Positions 49,081-61,179 of a stretch of DNA of 64,000 bases are shown here, piece by piece (within the stretch, counting starts at the first letter, position 1; every line of letters begins with the position of its first letter). The notes under the pieces were generated by a model. It was not told where the DNA came from, did not search any database, and worked only from the letters and a program-made list of their open reading frames with translations. Both the position numbers and the translations under genes were made by a program. The stretch covers positions 45,472,374-45,536,373 of the forward strand of contig OW387133.1 of assembly GCA_936440205.1 (NCBI GenBank), given 5' to 3'. This stretch comes from Lepidonotus clava (lineage: Eukaryota > Annelida > Polychaeta > Phyllodocida > Polynoidae).

Positions 49081-49309
49081 TACATCATAAAATTTTCATA
49101 AATTTGAAAATTCATCGATAAAATAACTCCTTCTGACAGTGTCTCACATAGCTTCCTCCGGAGAATTAAAAAATCTCAGGGACAGATTTAAAAGGGGGTA
49201 CCTGAAGCGCCCGCCCCCTCTAATTTTGAAATCTCTGGATCCGTGCCTGAATCTACTGGGTGAAGAAGAGAGGTGTGGGCCAGGAGGAGTATCAATGAGA
49301 GGAGACCGA

Positions 49310-49685
49310 AACGAATCAATTCTCCCTACCACGGATAGCAAATTTCTTGAGAGGTACCTGCAGGTTAGCCTTGAATAGGGTGCATGCTGGGTAATATGTT
49401 GACAAAACACAAGGCTTTAGTATTGGAATTATCATGAATTGTGTCACTATCTGTAAATTAACATTGTTAAAAACTAGCCATCATTATTTTTTTAAATTGG
49501 TATCCACAACCATTAATATTTCCTGCGTAGTTTGATAATTCATTCATTGTTGATAGATATAACAATTATTTGCTTTTTTTCTATAGGTTTTTCAGGACTT
49601 TTGTCGACAAAATCAGTCCAAATTAGCCTGCAGGTCCATAAAATACTGGATATCAGCTAAATGAAACCTCCCTTGTCAGTCTCCA
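49310..49685. mobile_element. ACCACGGATAGC-ended element, copy 1 (right end worn)
   Basis: It matches 53143-53489 over about 350 bp (shared CTACCACGGATAGC, GTCGACAAAAT, AATTAGCCTGCAGGT). The left inverted end is kept and the right one is degraded. Confidence 0.7.
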
Positions 49686-51790
49686 TACATATCTATAGGA
49701 AAACATCATTGCTGTGCATGGAGGGTGTGAACCATTTCCTTTACTAAAGAAAATGCCTATTCAGATTTTTACACAAGAAACTATGGTTTCTTTTCCAAAC
49801 TACTGAAAAATGAAATGGATTTTCAGAAATTTATAGCGAAACTACCATCTACTAGAAAAAGAGCTACCAAACTACATATAGTTTGAGACTTATCATGCAG
49901 CTGTTCTTGAGAACAGTATGACTAAAAATCTGTCACAAAATCCTAAAGACACTTCGTTGGTACCCATCATGCTGGTTAGAATATACAAACAAGGTCTCAG
50001 GTGAATTATAAATATCCAGGGTCGGTTCGAAAACTGAAAAATTCCAGGTTATTCGTCTTCTTTTTCTATATATGAAAGTCTATGGATTGATCAAATATGG
50101 AGTTAGAGATAGGAATTATCGAGGGAATTATCGATCAAATTAAACAAAAATGATGCGCAAAGATGTATATGTCAGCCAGCCGCCATCATCCTCTATTATC
50201 GTTCACCTATACGCAGAGAACACTAACCTTTTCTTCGATGAAGATTGGACATATCGACATGATTTTACTTCTTATATCGACCTGGAGGAGCTCCTGATAT
50301 CAGTAATCCATAATATATACTCCATATTGCTTGACAATTCCGATTTAAGTAACGAGGTGATCAATCGCGGAGAAGAGCTACAAGTGTCTTGACCGTCTAT
50401 GCGCGAGATGCGCTTCACCCGGAAGGGAATATGCATGAAAAATAGTTCGTGAAAAAACGCAATTTTCTGGGTTTATGTCAATTTACTGCCTTATAAGACA
50501 TTGGCATCATCAATAAGATATCGACATTGATCTCTATCATGAATTAAATCGACTGAAATGCTTGGAAAATAGGCGAAATAGGCTTGCAATTCGGGCTGAC
50601 TTCCCAATCGGAGACCGGGGCCCGCCTTGCTCGGCGTCATCACCCTCATTAACATAATTTATTCCATACTACACGGCAATCCAGCATGCTTTAGACTTTT
50701 CAATGCTGATGCATCGATGTCATACAGGTTGACTGCCGTCATTCTCCTTCCTGATTTCTGCTAATGCTTTGTCAATGGTCAAACTCCAGCGTAGACTTCT
50801 CATAGGGAGCTATTAAACAGCTGTTTCACTTTTTAAACTTTGACAAGCCAGAATACACGACTGTCACTTTGCACCAGTCATTAAGGTTAAAACCGTAGCT
50901 CGACCTACAAGTGCCCGGATTACCAACTCAAAGGATACAAGCTATATAGTGGTTCGAGTAGTGGTTGTCAATGTACAGCATACAGGCCAGAACCCAGGGA
51001 CCAGGATCACTCTGACACGTTATATATAATGGCTGTGGGGAGTGGTGACCTGCCCCCACTTCATGATAACCCCTCTTTGAGCCCCAATGGGCAATTTGTT
51101 CTTAGCACCCTGGTTACAGATAAAGGCCTATGGGGAGATAGCTGGACCTGTAAAACAACATCCACAACTGATTACACTTACACTATGCACAGAGCCCAAC
51201 TGAGGGCCAACTAGGTGAAGGGAGCTGAGGAAAATTCTCTTAAAATTACTTAGTCACATCTTTTCATTTATCTCGTCTAATCAAAACATTTTAAAAGGAC
51301 CTGGTTTGTATTTGCGCATCAAAAATCCAAAGACAAGTAAGCAAGGCAATGATGGTAAAAATAGCAAACTTATCAATTATTTACAATAATTGAGACCTGG
51401 GCCATACAAATCTTAGAAATAAATAGATCATCTATGTTTGGATTTTAAGCATAAAGATTCTTAAATGAAATTAAAGTTGTACAAAATGCTAAAAAGAAGA
51501 CCTTTTAATGTTCATAATACCTCAGAAAAAACCATTAGCAGTTTATTTGTTTGTTTGTTCGTGGGATTAGTTTAACATCCGGCCAACCTTTCAGGGTTCT
51601 TTTACCAGACTGCACAAGGTTTCGTGGTTCTTACTTTATACCGAGTGCCAGATAAGCAGTGACCACTACCATTGTTAAAGTCTTTGGTGTGACTCGGCCA
51701 GGGATAAATCCCAAGACCTCCATTAGCAGAAAAAAATGCAACTAACACTCCCTGACTATGCCCCCCACCCAACTAACTGCAAAGTATCGC
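49686..51790. other. Gene-free AT-rich stretch
   Basis: No exon was recognised. A plus ORF of 80 codons (50150-50392) reads as an acidic peptide without a known motif. GTTTGTTTGTTCGTGGGATT at 51550 leads into the small minisatellite that follows. Confidence 0.45.
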
Positions 51791-51793
51791 AAT

Positions 51794-51936
51794 GCGAATC
51801 AGGAAAGCGAATCAGGAAAGCGAACCCGGAAAGTGAACCCGGAGAGCCAACCCGGAGAGCCAACCCGGAGAGCCAACCCGGAGAGCCAACCCGGAGAGCC
51901 AACCCGGAGAGCCAACCCGGAGAGCCAACCCGGAAC
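51794..51936. repeat. 13-bp minisatellite (GCCAACCCGGAGA), 11 units
   Basis: Eleven 13-bp units, graded from GCGAATCAGGAAA at the left through two intermediates to a run of identical GCCAACCCGGAGA. The period is not a multiple of 3, and the ORFs over it are artefacts. Confidence 0.9.
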
Positions 51937-52191
51937 GCGCATCTGGAACATTGGCAGGTTGTCGAAAAGCATAGTATGGTTGCTATTTTTCTTGCAGTTG
52001 GTACAATTTCCTTATTTATTTTTTTTGATACTTGGGATCTAAAGTTTTTCGCATTTTAAAGAAGAGGGTCACGTCTCTGAATGAGTTCAGATAGAGTTAT
52101 ACTCTTATGGACCCTCTTTTTAGGTAACCACGTGAATGTCAAAGGGTGAGTGAAGGGGGCGGGTGGCCCACATACATATACACTTACAAAT

Positions 52192-52689
52192 GCTGTGAAC
52201 GAGGCTAGTTCTCTCTGCTGATGCTACCGCAGTGTGAGTGGGCCCTGAATGTAAGGCTTGCTCTGATTGGTCAATCTACCACTGTCTCCAAGGAGAATGG
52301 TAACAACAATGGGGTTGTCAAGGAAACTGTTGTTATCCTAGACAACATTCCACCAGGGGCTTCTCAATGTTTGAGAAGGTTGGTGTGAACCCTTCCAGTA
52401 ATAGGAAAGGATTTCTGAGAAAGAGTTGCAGTTTCACCTTTGAGGATCTTCAGGCATCATAAAGTGAGAAAGTTAGCGGTACCACACTTGTTGTGTGGGA
52501 GAAAAAATTCCCTAAGTCAGGAAAATTAATCTTTGGGTAAGGTCCACTCGTGTGGCCTTAGGAGAAAACTTCAAGAGAAGTTGTGGTAGATTGGGAAAAA
52601 CCCTGAGAAATGTAACTCAGGGTTTGGATACTAAAACGAGAACCCTGGTGCAGTAATAGTAAAAATTAAAAAAAAAAAAAAAAAAAAAA
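52192..52689 (+). mobile_element. Poly(A)-tailed retroposed sequence with target duplication
   Basis: About 475 bp of unrecognised sequence ends in a run of about 23 A. ACATATACACTTACAAAT (52174-52191) lies directly before it and ACATATACGCTTACAAAT (52690-52707) directly after the A run, 17 of 18 bases equal, as LINE-driven insertion leaves. A third partial copy follows at 52822-52837 after another A-rich run with TAGTAAAA repeats. The source RNA is unknown; no ORF and no clear tRNA head. Confidence 0.6.
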
Positions 52690-52938
52690 ACATATACGCT
52701 TACAAATAGTAAAAATGAGTAAATAGTAAGTAGTAAAATAGTAAGGAGCAAAAAGTAAAAAATAGTAAAAACGCTTAGAAATAGTAAAAATTAAAAAAAA
52801 AAAAACAGAAAAAAAACAAAAACATATACGCTTACAATTACATGTGATGAAGGAAGGGCCGCATGACGTATTCAGTGCGAATGTTACTGCTTTCAATTGT
52901 TCAGTATAAATGTTTAGATTATAAACGTTCACATGCCA

Positions 52939-53136
52939 CTATTTTAGAATACCCCACTGACTTATGAATTGTTTCTTTGATGGGAGGGGGCTAGACGGTA
53001 GTTCTATATCAGGCCAAGTCTTCATGGGACTGTAATACAGTCCAAGATGGGATAGATATCTTTCCAAATCCTCTTTTCCACAGCTGAATGTTTTTACATA
53101 TTCCTTGTCATTTACTCTAAGAACCAGTGTCATCTT
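52939..53136 (-). other. Unrecognised 65-codon frame
   Basis: From ATG at about 53136 the minus strand reads MTLVLRVNDKEYVKTFSCG and later LGLYYSPMKTWPDIELPSS before a stop. It looks peptide-like but matches no family I know. It abuts the end of the element at 53143. It may be a gene or transposon remnant, or chance. Confidence 0.22.
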
Positions 53137-53142
53137 ACGTTT

Positions 53143-53489
53143 CAATTCTCCCAACCACGGATAGCTGGTTTCTTGAGTATTACCTGCAGGTGCAGGCTGG
53201 GTAATGTCGAGAAAAGTCAAGGCTTTAGTATAGGAATTTTCATGGAATGTGTCATTATTTGTAAATTAACATTGGGAAAAATAAGCATCATCATTTTTCA
53301 AATAAGTCTCCATATACATTTATTATTTCTGAGTTATTTGAAAATTCATTTATTATGGATGGACATAGAACCATTATTTTTTTTATTTTCTATAGTTTTT
53401 CATTGGGTTTTGTCGACAAAATTAGCCCAAATTAGCCTGCAGGTGCTTAAAATACTGAAAATTAGCTATCCGTGGTAGGGTGAATTCTC
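53143..53489. mobile_element. 347-bp MITE (AATTCTCCC-ACCACGGATAGC ends)
   Basis: Left AATTCTCCCAACCACGGATA and right, in reverse, AATTCACCCTACCACGGATA are inverted ends. The interior is AT-rich. Copy 1 of the family lies at 49310-49685. Confidence 0.75.
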
Positions 53490-54879
53490 AGAATATCTTC
53501 CTGACTTGCCTTGGCTGCGTAGAGCAGTACGGATGGTACTTGAAATTATCTCCTGTACTATAACGTATCCTAGCTTCTGAATGGAGCCGTTGACAATTTC
53601 ATCTTTCTAAGTATGGATTTTACTGATTATATCCAACCTAAGAGTCTAAATTATTTGAACATGTTATTTACTACTATCACAGGTTCATCCATAATGTTCT
53701 GTCATGTATAAGTGCCTGATTCGATATTCCTGTAAAGTTATACATACATATTATATACATTTTTATGTTGTACGGATTATGTATTTGACTCACAAATTAT
53801 ATACTTATCGAAAGTCAAAGAAGTAGACACGTAAACCTATTGAGATATAGTATACGTCCATGCATAAACGAGTCTTTCTCGTCCTGTCGAGCTATCACTG
53901 CCATATGGTTTGTGTATATACCTTCAAGTACTTGTAAAATATTTTGTGCCCCGAAGACGGCCATCCGTAACTATTTATCGGTAGATGCCCACCGCAGACT
54001 TTGGAATAGTGAATTTGGTGGAGGATATCCTCTGTGTGACTGAGGAAACGAGGGCAACGACGGCGTCAATTTAAGAACACACCCGAAGGATGCATTTTAA
54101 ACTCAGATCTGTGTACTACAAGTTGAAGTACAGCCTTAACTTTACATAGAGGGTGATCAATCTTTATCTAAATGTGCTAGTATGTAGTTATTTCCCTCGG
54201 TGCACTTTAGCCAGGTAGCGCAACAGTTCTCTATTTGAACCTTTAGTTCTCTACCCCAAATCTGAAATGATAGATCTAGAGGACATTTATCAAAACCAAT
54301 AATTAATTTTAGTTCATAGATCGATAGTCATGAAAATGACAGATCGATTTACAATTGTTTAAATTCAAAACATGAGAAAAAGCTGTGGATTAGAATTGCA
54401 TCCATCCCCGTTGCCGTCTGTTAAGGTGCTATATGTAGGGCTTTCACACCCTATTGCTTGCACTAGCTGGGGGATCACCATGTTCCATGTCGAATTTAGA
54501 AATCTATGAGATGTCACATTGTCGAATTTACGAACTTGTGATGTCGCTCTTTCAAATTAAGAATATGCCAGTCGCCCTGTCGAAAATACTCCCTGTCACA
54601 TGTCAGGAAGCCCTAAAATGGCCATGTCGCTTTGGTGAAGTAGTTCAACTGCACTGGTTGATTATGTTTCAGGGCTGCTAATCCAGAAGAACATAGATTA
54701 AACCCTACCGCATTCCTACCCCACCAGACCAACGGCGACCGGTACATCCTATATCATGTCAAATTTTACGTGTGTTTTTTTATGTTGGCCACGTTTGAAA
54801 TGTGAAACATTTGTTATGTACAGTATACCGGGGTAGGCTGTTGCCCACCTTAATTTGAGAGACAAAGCTAAATACGAAC
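53490..54879. other. Gene-free stretch below the second acyltransferase module
   Basis: I looked on the minus strand for the missing C-terminal exons (SFGEN, GRG, RKGF motifs) here and back to 47.5 kb and saw none. It is AT-rich without recognised elements. Confidence 0.5.
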
Positions 54880-56221
54880 CTGTCCAGAGAGCATAGCCCC
54901 GCAGTACTGGCATCTTAAAGTTGACTTTCAGGGTCAACAAGTGCATCCTGATGCCCGGGAACTTGCCGCTGAAGTCAGTCACGTCGGTGGCAAAGTTACA
55001 GAAGGCGCCGCAGCCGATGATTCCATGCGGGTGGTAGCCAAAGATGTAATTCTTATCCGCTGGCAAATCGGCAGTCTGTTGCAAAAGAGAAGAGGGAAGA
55101 CGCATTATAGACCTATATACGTTTTCCACTTACTATTTATAAATCAGTTCCATGGTAAATTGTATTTGATTTTCCACAAAAAAAGACAATCTATTTGAAC
55201 ATTTTTACATATATACATACATGACTATTCATGTATATATGTTATATATGAGTTTCTGAAGGAACATAGACAGTCTAGGTTGATTATGTTTATAGCTATT
55301 CATTCAACAATTACTGAGGTATTTTTTCTCTAACGGTTGGTTTTCCCTATTCATGAAAGCATAACTAAAGGCACTATTTGGTGTACCATTGTTGATCTAA
55401 ATGTATCTGTATCTGGTTTGGACTTAGACTCTTATACATATAAGTTTTTTATACCTCTCTTTTTTAACCCCGCAGAAGACTGTCAAAAGTCGGAACGAGA
55501 CGGCCGGCGTGCATTAAAAGATCTCAATACACCTGTCACCAACTCAAGTCTCCGTCCGTGTTAGATTTGGAGTAGTTTTTGTAAATATTAGCAAAAAATC
55601 AGTTTCCATGGTATCTAAATGGAAGATAAATTTGTTGATTTTGCAAATTAGAACGTTTCATGAACACACCAGATGGAAAAATTGAAAGAAATGGAACGTT
55701 TATTGAATAAAATGAATATTGGTCATAGAGTATCAGAGACAGGAATCCTGGAGTATCCTTTCCCTCGGCTAGTCACATAGAAGAGAAAAATATGAACATG
55801 CATAGATATAAATACAATATAATACACCGCCCCCACCCTCAGCCCAGACACACACAAATATATATGATATCATTACATACATAGCTGTAAGCGAGCAGCA
55901 CATTGTGAACCTCACCTTGATGAGTGAGATGGGGAAGTAGTCCCTGAAGTAGCGGTACCAGAAGCCCTTGCGCACCCAGTCGGTGCGCCGCCCGCCCCGA
56001 CTGGACGTGTCCAGCACCAGCACGTCGTAGACGATCCAGGTGACGTAGCCCAGACTGACCCACCACCAGCTCGTGGTCAGCAGGTACAGCAGCAGCGACG
56101 TCAGCAGCAGCGGGAACAGGGAGAAGCTGGCCGTGTGGATGACCACGGCCACCATCTGCAGGCGGCGGCGCAGGGGGACGGCCACCGGCGCCCAGTCCAG
56201 CCCCAGGAAACGGGTCGCCAT
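54880..56221 (-). CDS. Second MOGAT/DGAT2 N-terminal module (two exons, no own C-terminal half seen)
   Basis: Exons 55916-56221 and 54880-55075 give 167 residues, paralogous to residues 1-166 of the complete gene downstream. The ATG at 56221 opens MATRFLGLDWAPVAVPLRRR. A hydrophobic hairpin follows at about 22-68, then RDYFPIS, the catalytic HPHG (117-120) and FCNFAT. The frame is clean. The last donor (TGGACAG/GTTCGT) falls after the first base of a Gly codon, exactly where exon 1 of the complete gene stops (ATGG/GTAAAC). Exons for the second half (RKGF, SFGEN, GRG) were not found in the 7.4 kb before the next gene. It may be an alternative N-terminus spliced to exons 2-5 of that gene, or a truncated duplicate. 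It has an intron after ISLIK that the other copy lacks. Confidence 0.8.
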
Positions 56222-57693
56222 CACGTCTCTGTAGGGTGCCTGATCAGGTCTAGGCACGGTCAATTGGCCAGTCTAAAAATACAGACATGTGAAAACGCAT
56301 TTGAGATAAAAATTTGAATTGGTTTTGATATTGGACTCGAAGACCCCCCCCCCCCCCCCCCACCTCCCTTCCATCGTTGAGGTTTATTTAATAACAGGGT
56401 CCCAACTAGCTCTGTTAGCCTTCTCTGATGTACGGGAAGCATTGCGTTAGCAGTGGCGTCGAAGGTTCGGTTACCTTTTTTAAAGTAAAGCAAGGGGCAC
56501 CCATCCCTCTCCTTCTCCCTCAGAAGCTCAGGGCAGTACATACGCTCACCAGGTTATATGATTACATTGTAAATAAGTTATCCTCCCTTACTCTCACGCA
56601 AGGTATTGAGGGGCAACATTAGAGTAATACATAACCTACATACTACTAGCTTGGGATGCCGTTGGCACTCACCAAGGGCCATTACACATACGGGGAAACA
56701 ATTTCTTCTTTTTAATTCACTGCTACATTATGCTATACCATTGTTTAGACTATTGGCCCCTAAGACCATTGACCCCTCAAACAGTGGGTGATTGGCCCCC
56801 TTTTGAGATGGACCATTGGCCCCAACGATGTCCCTTCACTAAGGCGACCACCTCACCTAACGACCAATTTAAGCTCAGTCCCTTAGGTGGTCGCATTAGC
56901 GGGTCTCTACTGTATATGGGAAGCCATGCTGAATATGTTCCCATAATGCAATTAACTGGTGTCTAAGCAGGCTCATATCCTGATATCACATTATCAGTCA
57001 ATCAGACACAGATTAGTCAGTAAATATATCATATAAATAGAAATGTCTATTCATGTATAGGATGGATATATGTTGGAAGCCTAATGCAAATGCAACATTA
57101 TTGTTAATGCTCGATTCTTCTACAAACCTGGACATAAAGTAATAGACATTATAATACATATATATATATTTTTGGAGACTGTATTGGAAAAGTTAGCTGC
57201 CTAGACTTACCACCGATGATAACGTTTGCGCTGAGTAGATTGACTGTGGAAGTCTGTGGAGGCCTTTAGGTGTAGTGCTTGTGTTATCAATTCATACTGT
57301 TTGATATATCAAACTGTAGCCTAACTCTTGACTGCATTATCTGACCTATATCGGGCCGATAAAGTTCACAGGCAATGTGAAGGTGGATTAATGTATCACA
57401 AATAGCATGACTATGCATGTAATATATTTTATATAGGAATGGGTCAAAAGACCCGAATTCCATATTGAATAGAGATGTTATCTGCTTATCAATAATGCTG
57501 TTGAATGAATTCACATAGTAATTACTGTATATGTAGATGGCATACATTTACATCAGAACGCTGGGTATAAAGTTCAAAGACATGGGATGAAAAAAAAACA
57601 ATTCAGCATACCAAAAAAAAAAAAAAAAGATTGCAGAGGGCCAGGATTTTTCAAGTTTTGGGGTTGTTTCTGCGTGGTGAATCTATAGTATAT
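56222..57693. other. Gene-free stretch between acyltransferase module and retroelement
   Basis: The first part should hold the promoter of the second module. It contains a 16-nt C-run at about 56346, ATTGGCCCC-type short repeats at 56750-56830, and at about 56841-56920 GGTGGTCGCATTAGCGGGTCTCTACTGTA-like sequence in pieces, the look of one end of a widespread inverted-repeat transposon. No gene was seen. Confidence 0.45.
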
Positions 57694-57901
57694 GTGACAA
57701 TATATATCCTATATATTAATATAAATTCATCAAGGATTGCTAAATGTTGACACTAGAGGCCTCCACCTTTTAGGCCTCCCATGGATGTTACTGCCACTAT
57801 TGTCCACCAGGGGTGCCTAGCTGGCAGTCACTTCTCAGCCAGCCTTTGATAGAGTAACAACCCTACAACATTGTCCAGGATTTATAGTTAAAAAAAGTTT
57901 T

Positions 57902-57935
<34 letters not shown>

Positions 57936-58071
57936 AGTAACTTCTCAGCCAGCCTTTGATAGAGTAACAACCCTACAACATTGTCCAGGAAACATGCTGT
58001 TCTGCTGGATTTTCATTTGGATTTTCATATCATATTTGGATTGGGAATTTACCCATTATCTTCCAGGCAAC

Positions 58072-59118
58072 ATGTCTATGTTTCGCAGACAGTATGGGTT
58101 TTCTCCTAATGTGGAATTTCAAGGTAAGACTGATCCAAAATACGTTGAATACCTTGAAGATCAAATGGCGCAGGCTGGTGCTATGGCTGGGAAGTTTGAA
58201 CGTACAGAATTGTACATGCAACACATAATGGAGAGATTGGACCGGTTAGAAATTTCTAAGGGGGTTCCTACAAATCCGTGGGGTGAACCTGAACTTAATT
58301 TGAACTCGAAACAGTCGGGGAATCCTTCTGGAATCCCAGCTGGAATACCCGCCAAAAATGGCGTGGGTACTCAGAAGGTTGATTACACCCTGCCCCCTCC
58401 CTTACCGGGCTTCGGTGGGCGACAGGCCGTACCACCTACCGGGTCAGCGCCACTTGCAGCTGCTAGTGTGTCGAATGCACCACTCACACAGGCACTTGCG
58501 GACTTGTCGGCAGCGATTAATCCTGGTCCTCTCAATTACAAGAAAGGTATTATGTATCGTCCAGAATACTACGTGCAACATTTACTTGATTGTAAACCAT
58601 TGAAGTCGTTAGACCATTCAAAGCTATCCTACAAAGATCTTTTTTATGGTATGACGCAAGTGTTGCAGCAGTTGGTTAAGAATGGAGGAGATGTGAATGG
58701 TTATATTGATCATTTGTCATTCATTGCCAAGCAAGCACAACTTAACTGCTTCAGTGATAATGCCTTGGTCAGTTATGATCACAATGTTGTCGACAAGGTT
58801 ATCAGGGGGGAATTACCCGGCTTTGTTGCAGCTGATACTGTTAGTGTCGCCTGCAGCTTCCATGCCGGTAATATTCAAGTCTCTTCCCAAAATAAATTCT
58901 CATCTCGTCGTGGGAGGGGTGGAATTACCAAAGGAAGGAATCGCCAGGAATCATCCACAGATAGTGGTGACTGTGATTCTACCATTACTGATGCTTTTCC
59001 ATCGGATCTCTGCTATAATTTTAATTATCGTAGATGTAATGGTAACTGCAGCAAGCTCCATGTCTGCCACTCCTGCAGAGGCAAACATAAGGCACTTGGT
59101 TGCCATGAAAAGCCGTGA
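58072..59118 (+). other. Ngaro element part: gag-like region
   Basis: First coding part of the element. It begins MSMFRRQYGF, has a Pro-rich middle, and ends with a cysteine/histidine cluster (CYNFNYRRC, CSKLHVCHSC, HKALGC) of the zinc-knuckle-like type found at the end of DIRS/Ngaro first proteins. Presumed nucleic-acid-binding structural protein. Confidence 0.75.
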
Positions 59119-59157
59119 CTGTCTGATAATGATACTCCTATAGGTATTACACATGCC

Positions 59158-61179
59158 ATGTATGATCATCCGTTAGTAAATGATGTGGTTAAGAAGGTCG
59201 TGAGTCCTGAATGTGCATTAACTTGTTCTCACCCTGCTTCTGATTCGTCTGTTGATGACATATACTGCGATATTACTGATGATTCTTCTATGCTATTGCG
59301 TGATAATGCATGTGATTCTAATGTTACCTACGAGTATTTTCCTACAGATTACATTCATGCTCCTGGTCGGGATTGTCTGGACCATTCAGTTTATACTGAG
59401 CCTACGATCATACAGGAGCAGATGTATAGACACGTGAGTAGTATACTTGATAAGGAGTTTTCTCCAGGTTGTACTTACAACGATTGTTCGTTTGCTTATA
59501 TTGCACCATATGCAATTGACTTGTGTCCTATTGACACCATACTCCAATCTAGACATTATTTGGATGGATATCCCTCTCAGATGAATTTATCTACTTGGGA
59601 TTATTATCTCCAGTACGAACCTGATGTTTCCGTGCGCAAGTATCTACATGAAGGGGTCAAGTATGGCTTTCATATCGTGGATCAGGATGCCCCCATACCC
59701 CAATATCATTGTGCTAATTATTCATCAGTTTACTCGATTGCTGCTCATGACTATATCAGTGATTTGATTCTTCAGGAAATATCAGAAGGGAAGTATATTC
59801 GGGCAGACCAAACCCCTTCTTGCATACATTCCCTTGGTGCCATCCCGAAATCTGATTCAACTTTTCGGCCTATTACAGATTGTAAACGGCCACTTGATTA
59901 TTCAATCAATAACTACATATCTTCTACTTGTTCTGAGTTTTCGTATAATTCAGTGGATGACGTAGCTGAGAACATTTTTCCAGGATGTTACATGGCTACA
60001 GTTGACATCAGTGCCGCATACAGATCCATCAGTGTCCATCCAAGTAACTGGACTTATCAAGGTATTTTATGGGAAGTATCAGGTACTGAGGAATTTCTCA
60101 TGGATACTAGGCTTTGTTTTGGCCTAAAATGTGCCCCTTTTATTTTTACCCAGGTCAGTAACTTTGTCATGAACACCATGATCAGACTGGGATACACGGG
60201 TATCATTAATTACCTTGATGACTTTATTGTGTTTGGCAAGGATTTTTCAGAATGTCAGCAGGCGCAGTCTACGTTGATTACCCTGCTTGGACAATTGGGA
60301 TTCAATGTATCCTGGAAGAAGTGTTCATCTCCCTCACAATGTACTAGGTATCTAGGATTGAATTTTGATTCTGTACATATGAAAATTTTTCTCCCGCAGG
60401 AAAAATTGGATAAGCTCAATTCAGAATTAGAATTTTTCAGATACAGGAAATGAGCCACGAAGAGGCAGATCCAGAAATTGTGTGGTGTGTTATCCTACTG
60501 TTCCAGATTGATTCGAGGTGCCAGGACCTTTTCCAGAAGGGTAATTGATCTTCTCAAAGCTCTTCCATCTGGTAATCCTAGAATTAAATTAACAGATGCT
60601 TTTCATGATGACCTACGCTGGTGGCATGATTTTGCTCAACATTTCAATGGTGAGGAGTATATCATTCGCAGGAATACTGGCTACACACCTGTGTACTCAT
60701 TTGCTACTGATTCATCATTGTCAGGATATGGATTATCATGTTCATCGGATTGGATGGGTGGATTTTATAATTCATCTGACCTCCCCAATTTCATGTGTGA
60801 TACCTGCAAGGATTATCATTGGTTCAATGTGGATGTTCCTATGGACTCTCACATTAACTACCTGGAGCTTATTCCAGTTTATCAGGGCCTTAAACATTAT
60901 GCTAACACATGGTGTGACCATCATGTAGTGTGTTATTCAGATAATACGCAAGTGGTATCAATGGTGAACAAGGGAACAAGCAGTAATGTAGAAGCTATGT
61001 CTCTATTGAGGGAGATGTTCTGGATTGTTGCCACTCATAATATTTACTTGACTGCATGCCATATACCAGGTGCAACTTATGTGATTCCGGATTTTTTTTC
61101 CAGGATTCCAGCAGGTGATTCTTGTATTAATTTGCCTTCGGCCTTATGTTGCAGTTCCAGATCTTCAACGTTTAGATGA
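59158..61179 (+). other. Ngaro element part: reverse transcriptase and RNase H region
   Basis: The RT part shows FRPITDCKRPLDYSINNY, MATVDISAAYRSI, LCFGLKCAPFIFTQ and the catalytic YLDD. The RNase H part shows the FATDSSLSGYG, YLELIPVYQGL and YSDNTQVV segments and ends ...VIPDFFSRIP, typical of the RT-RNase H order of DIRS-like elements. A long His/Asp-rich leader of unknown role precedes the RT. Confidence 0.85.

Noticed and set aside
54880-56221. Calling the second acyltransferase module a pseudogene
   Set aside because: Both exons have clean frames, family motifs and usable splice sites; absence of C-terminal exons alone does not show decay.
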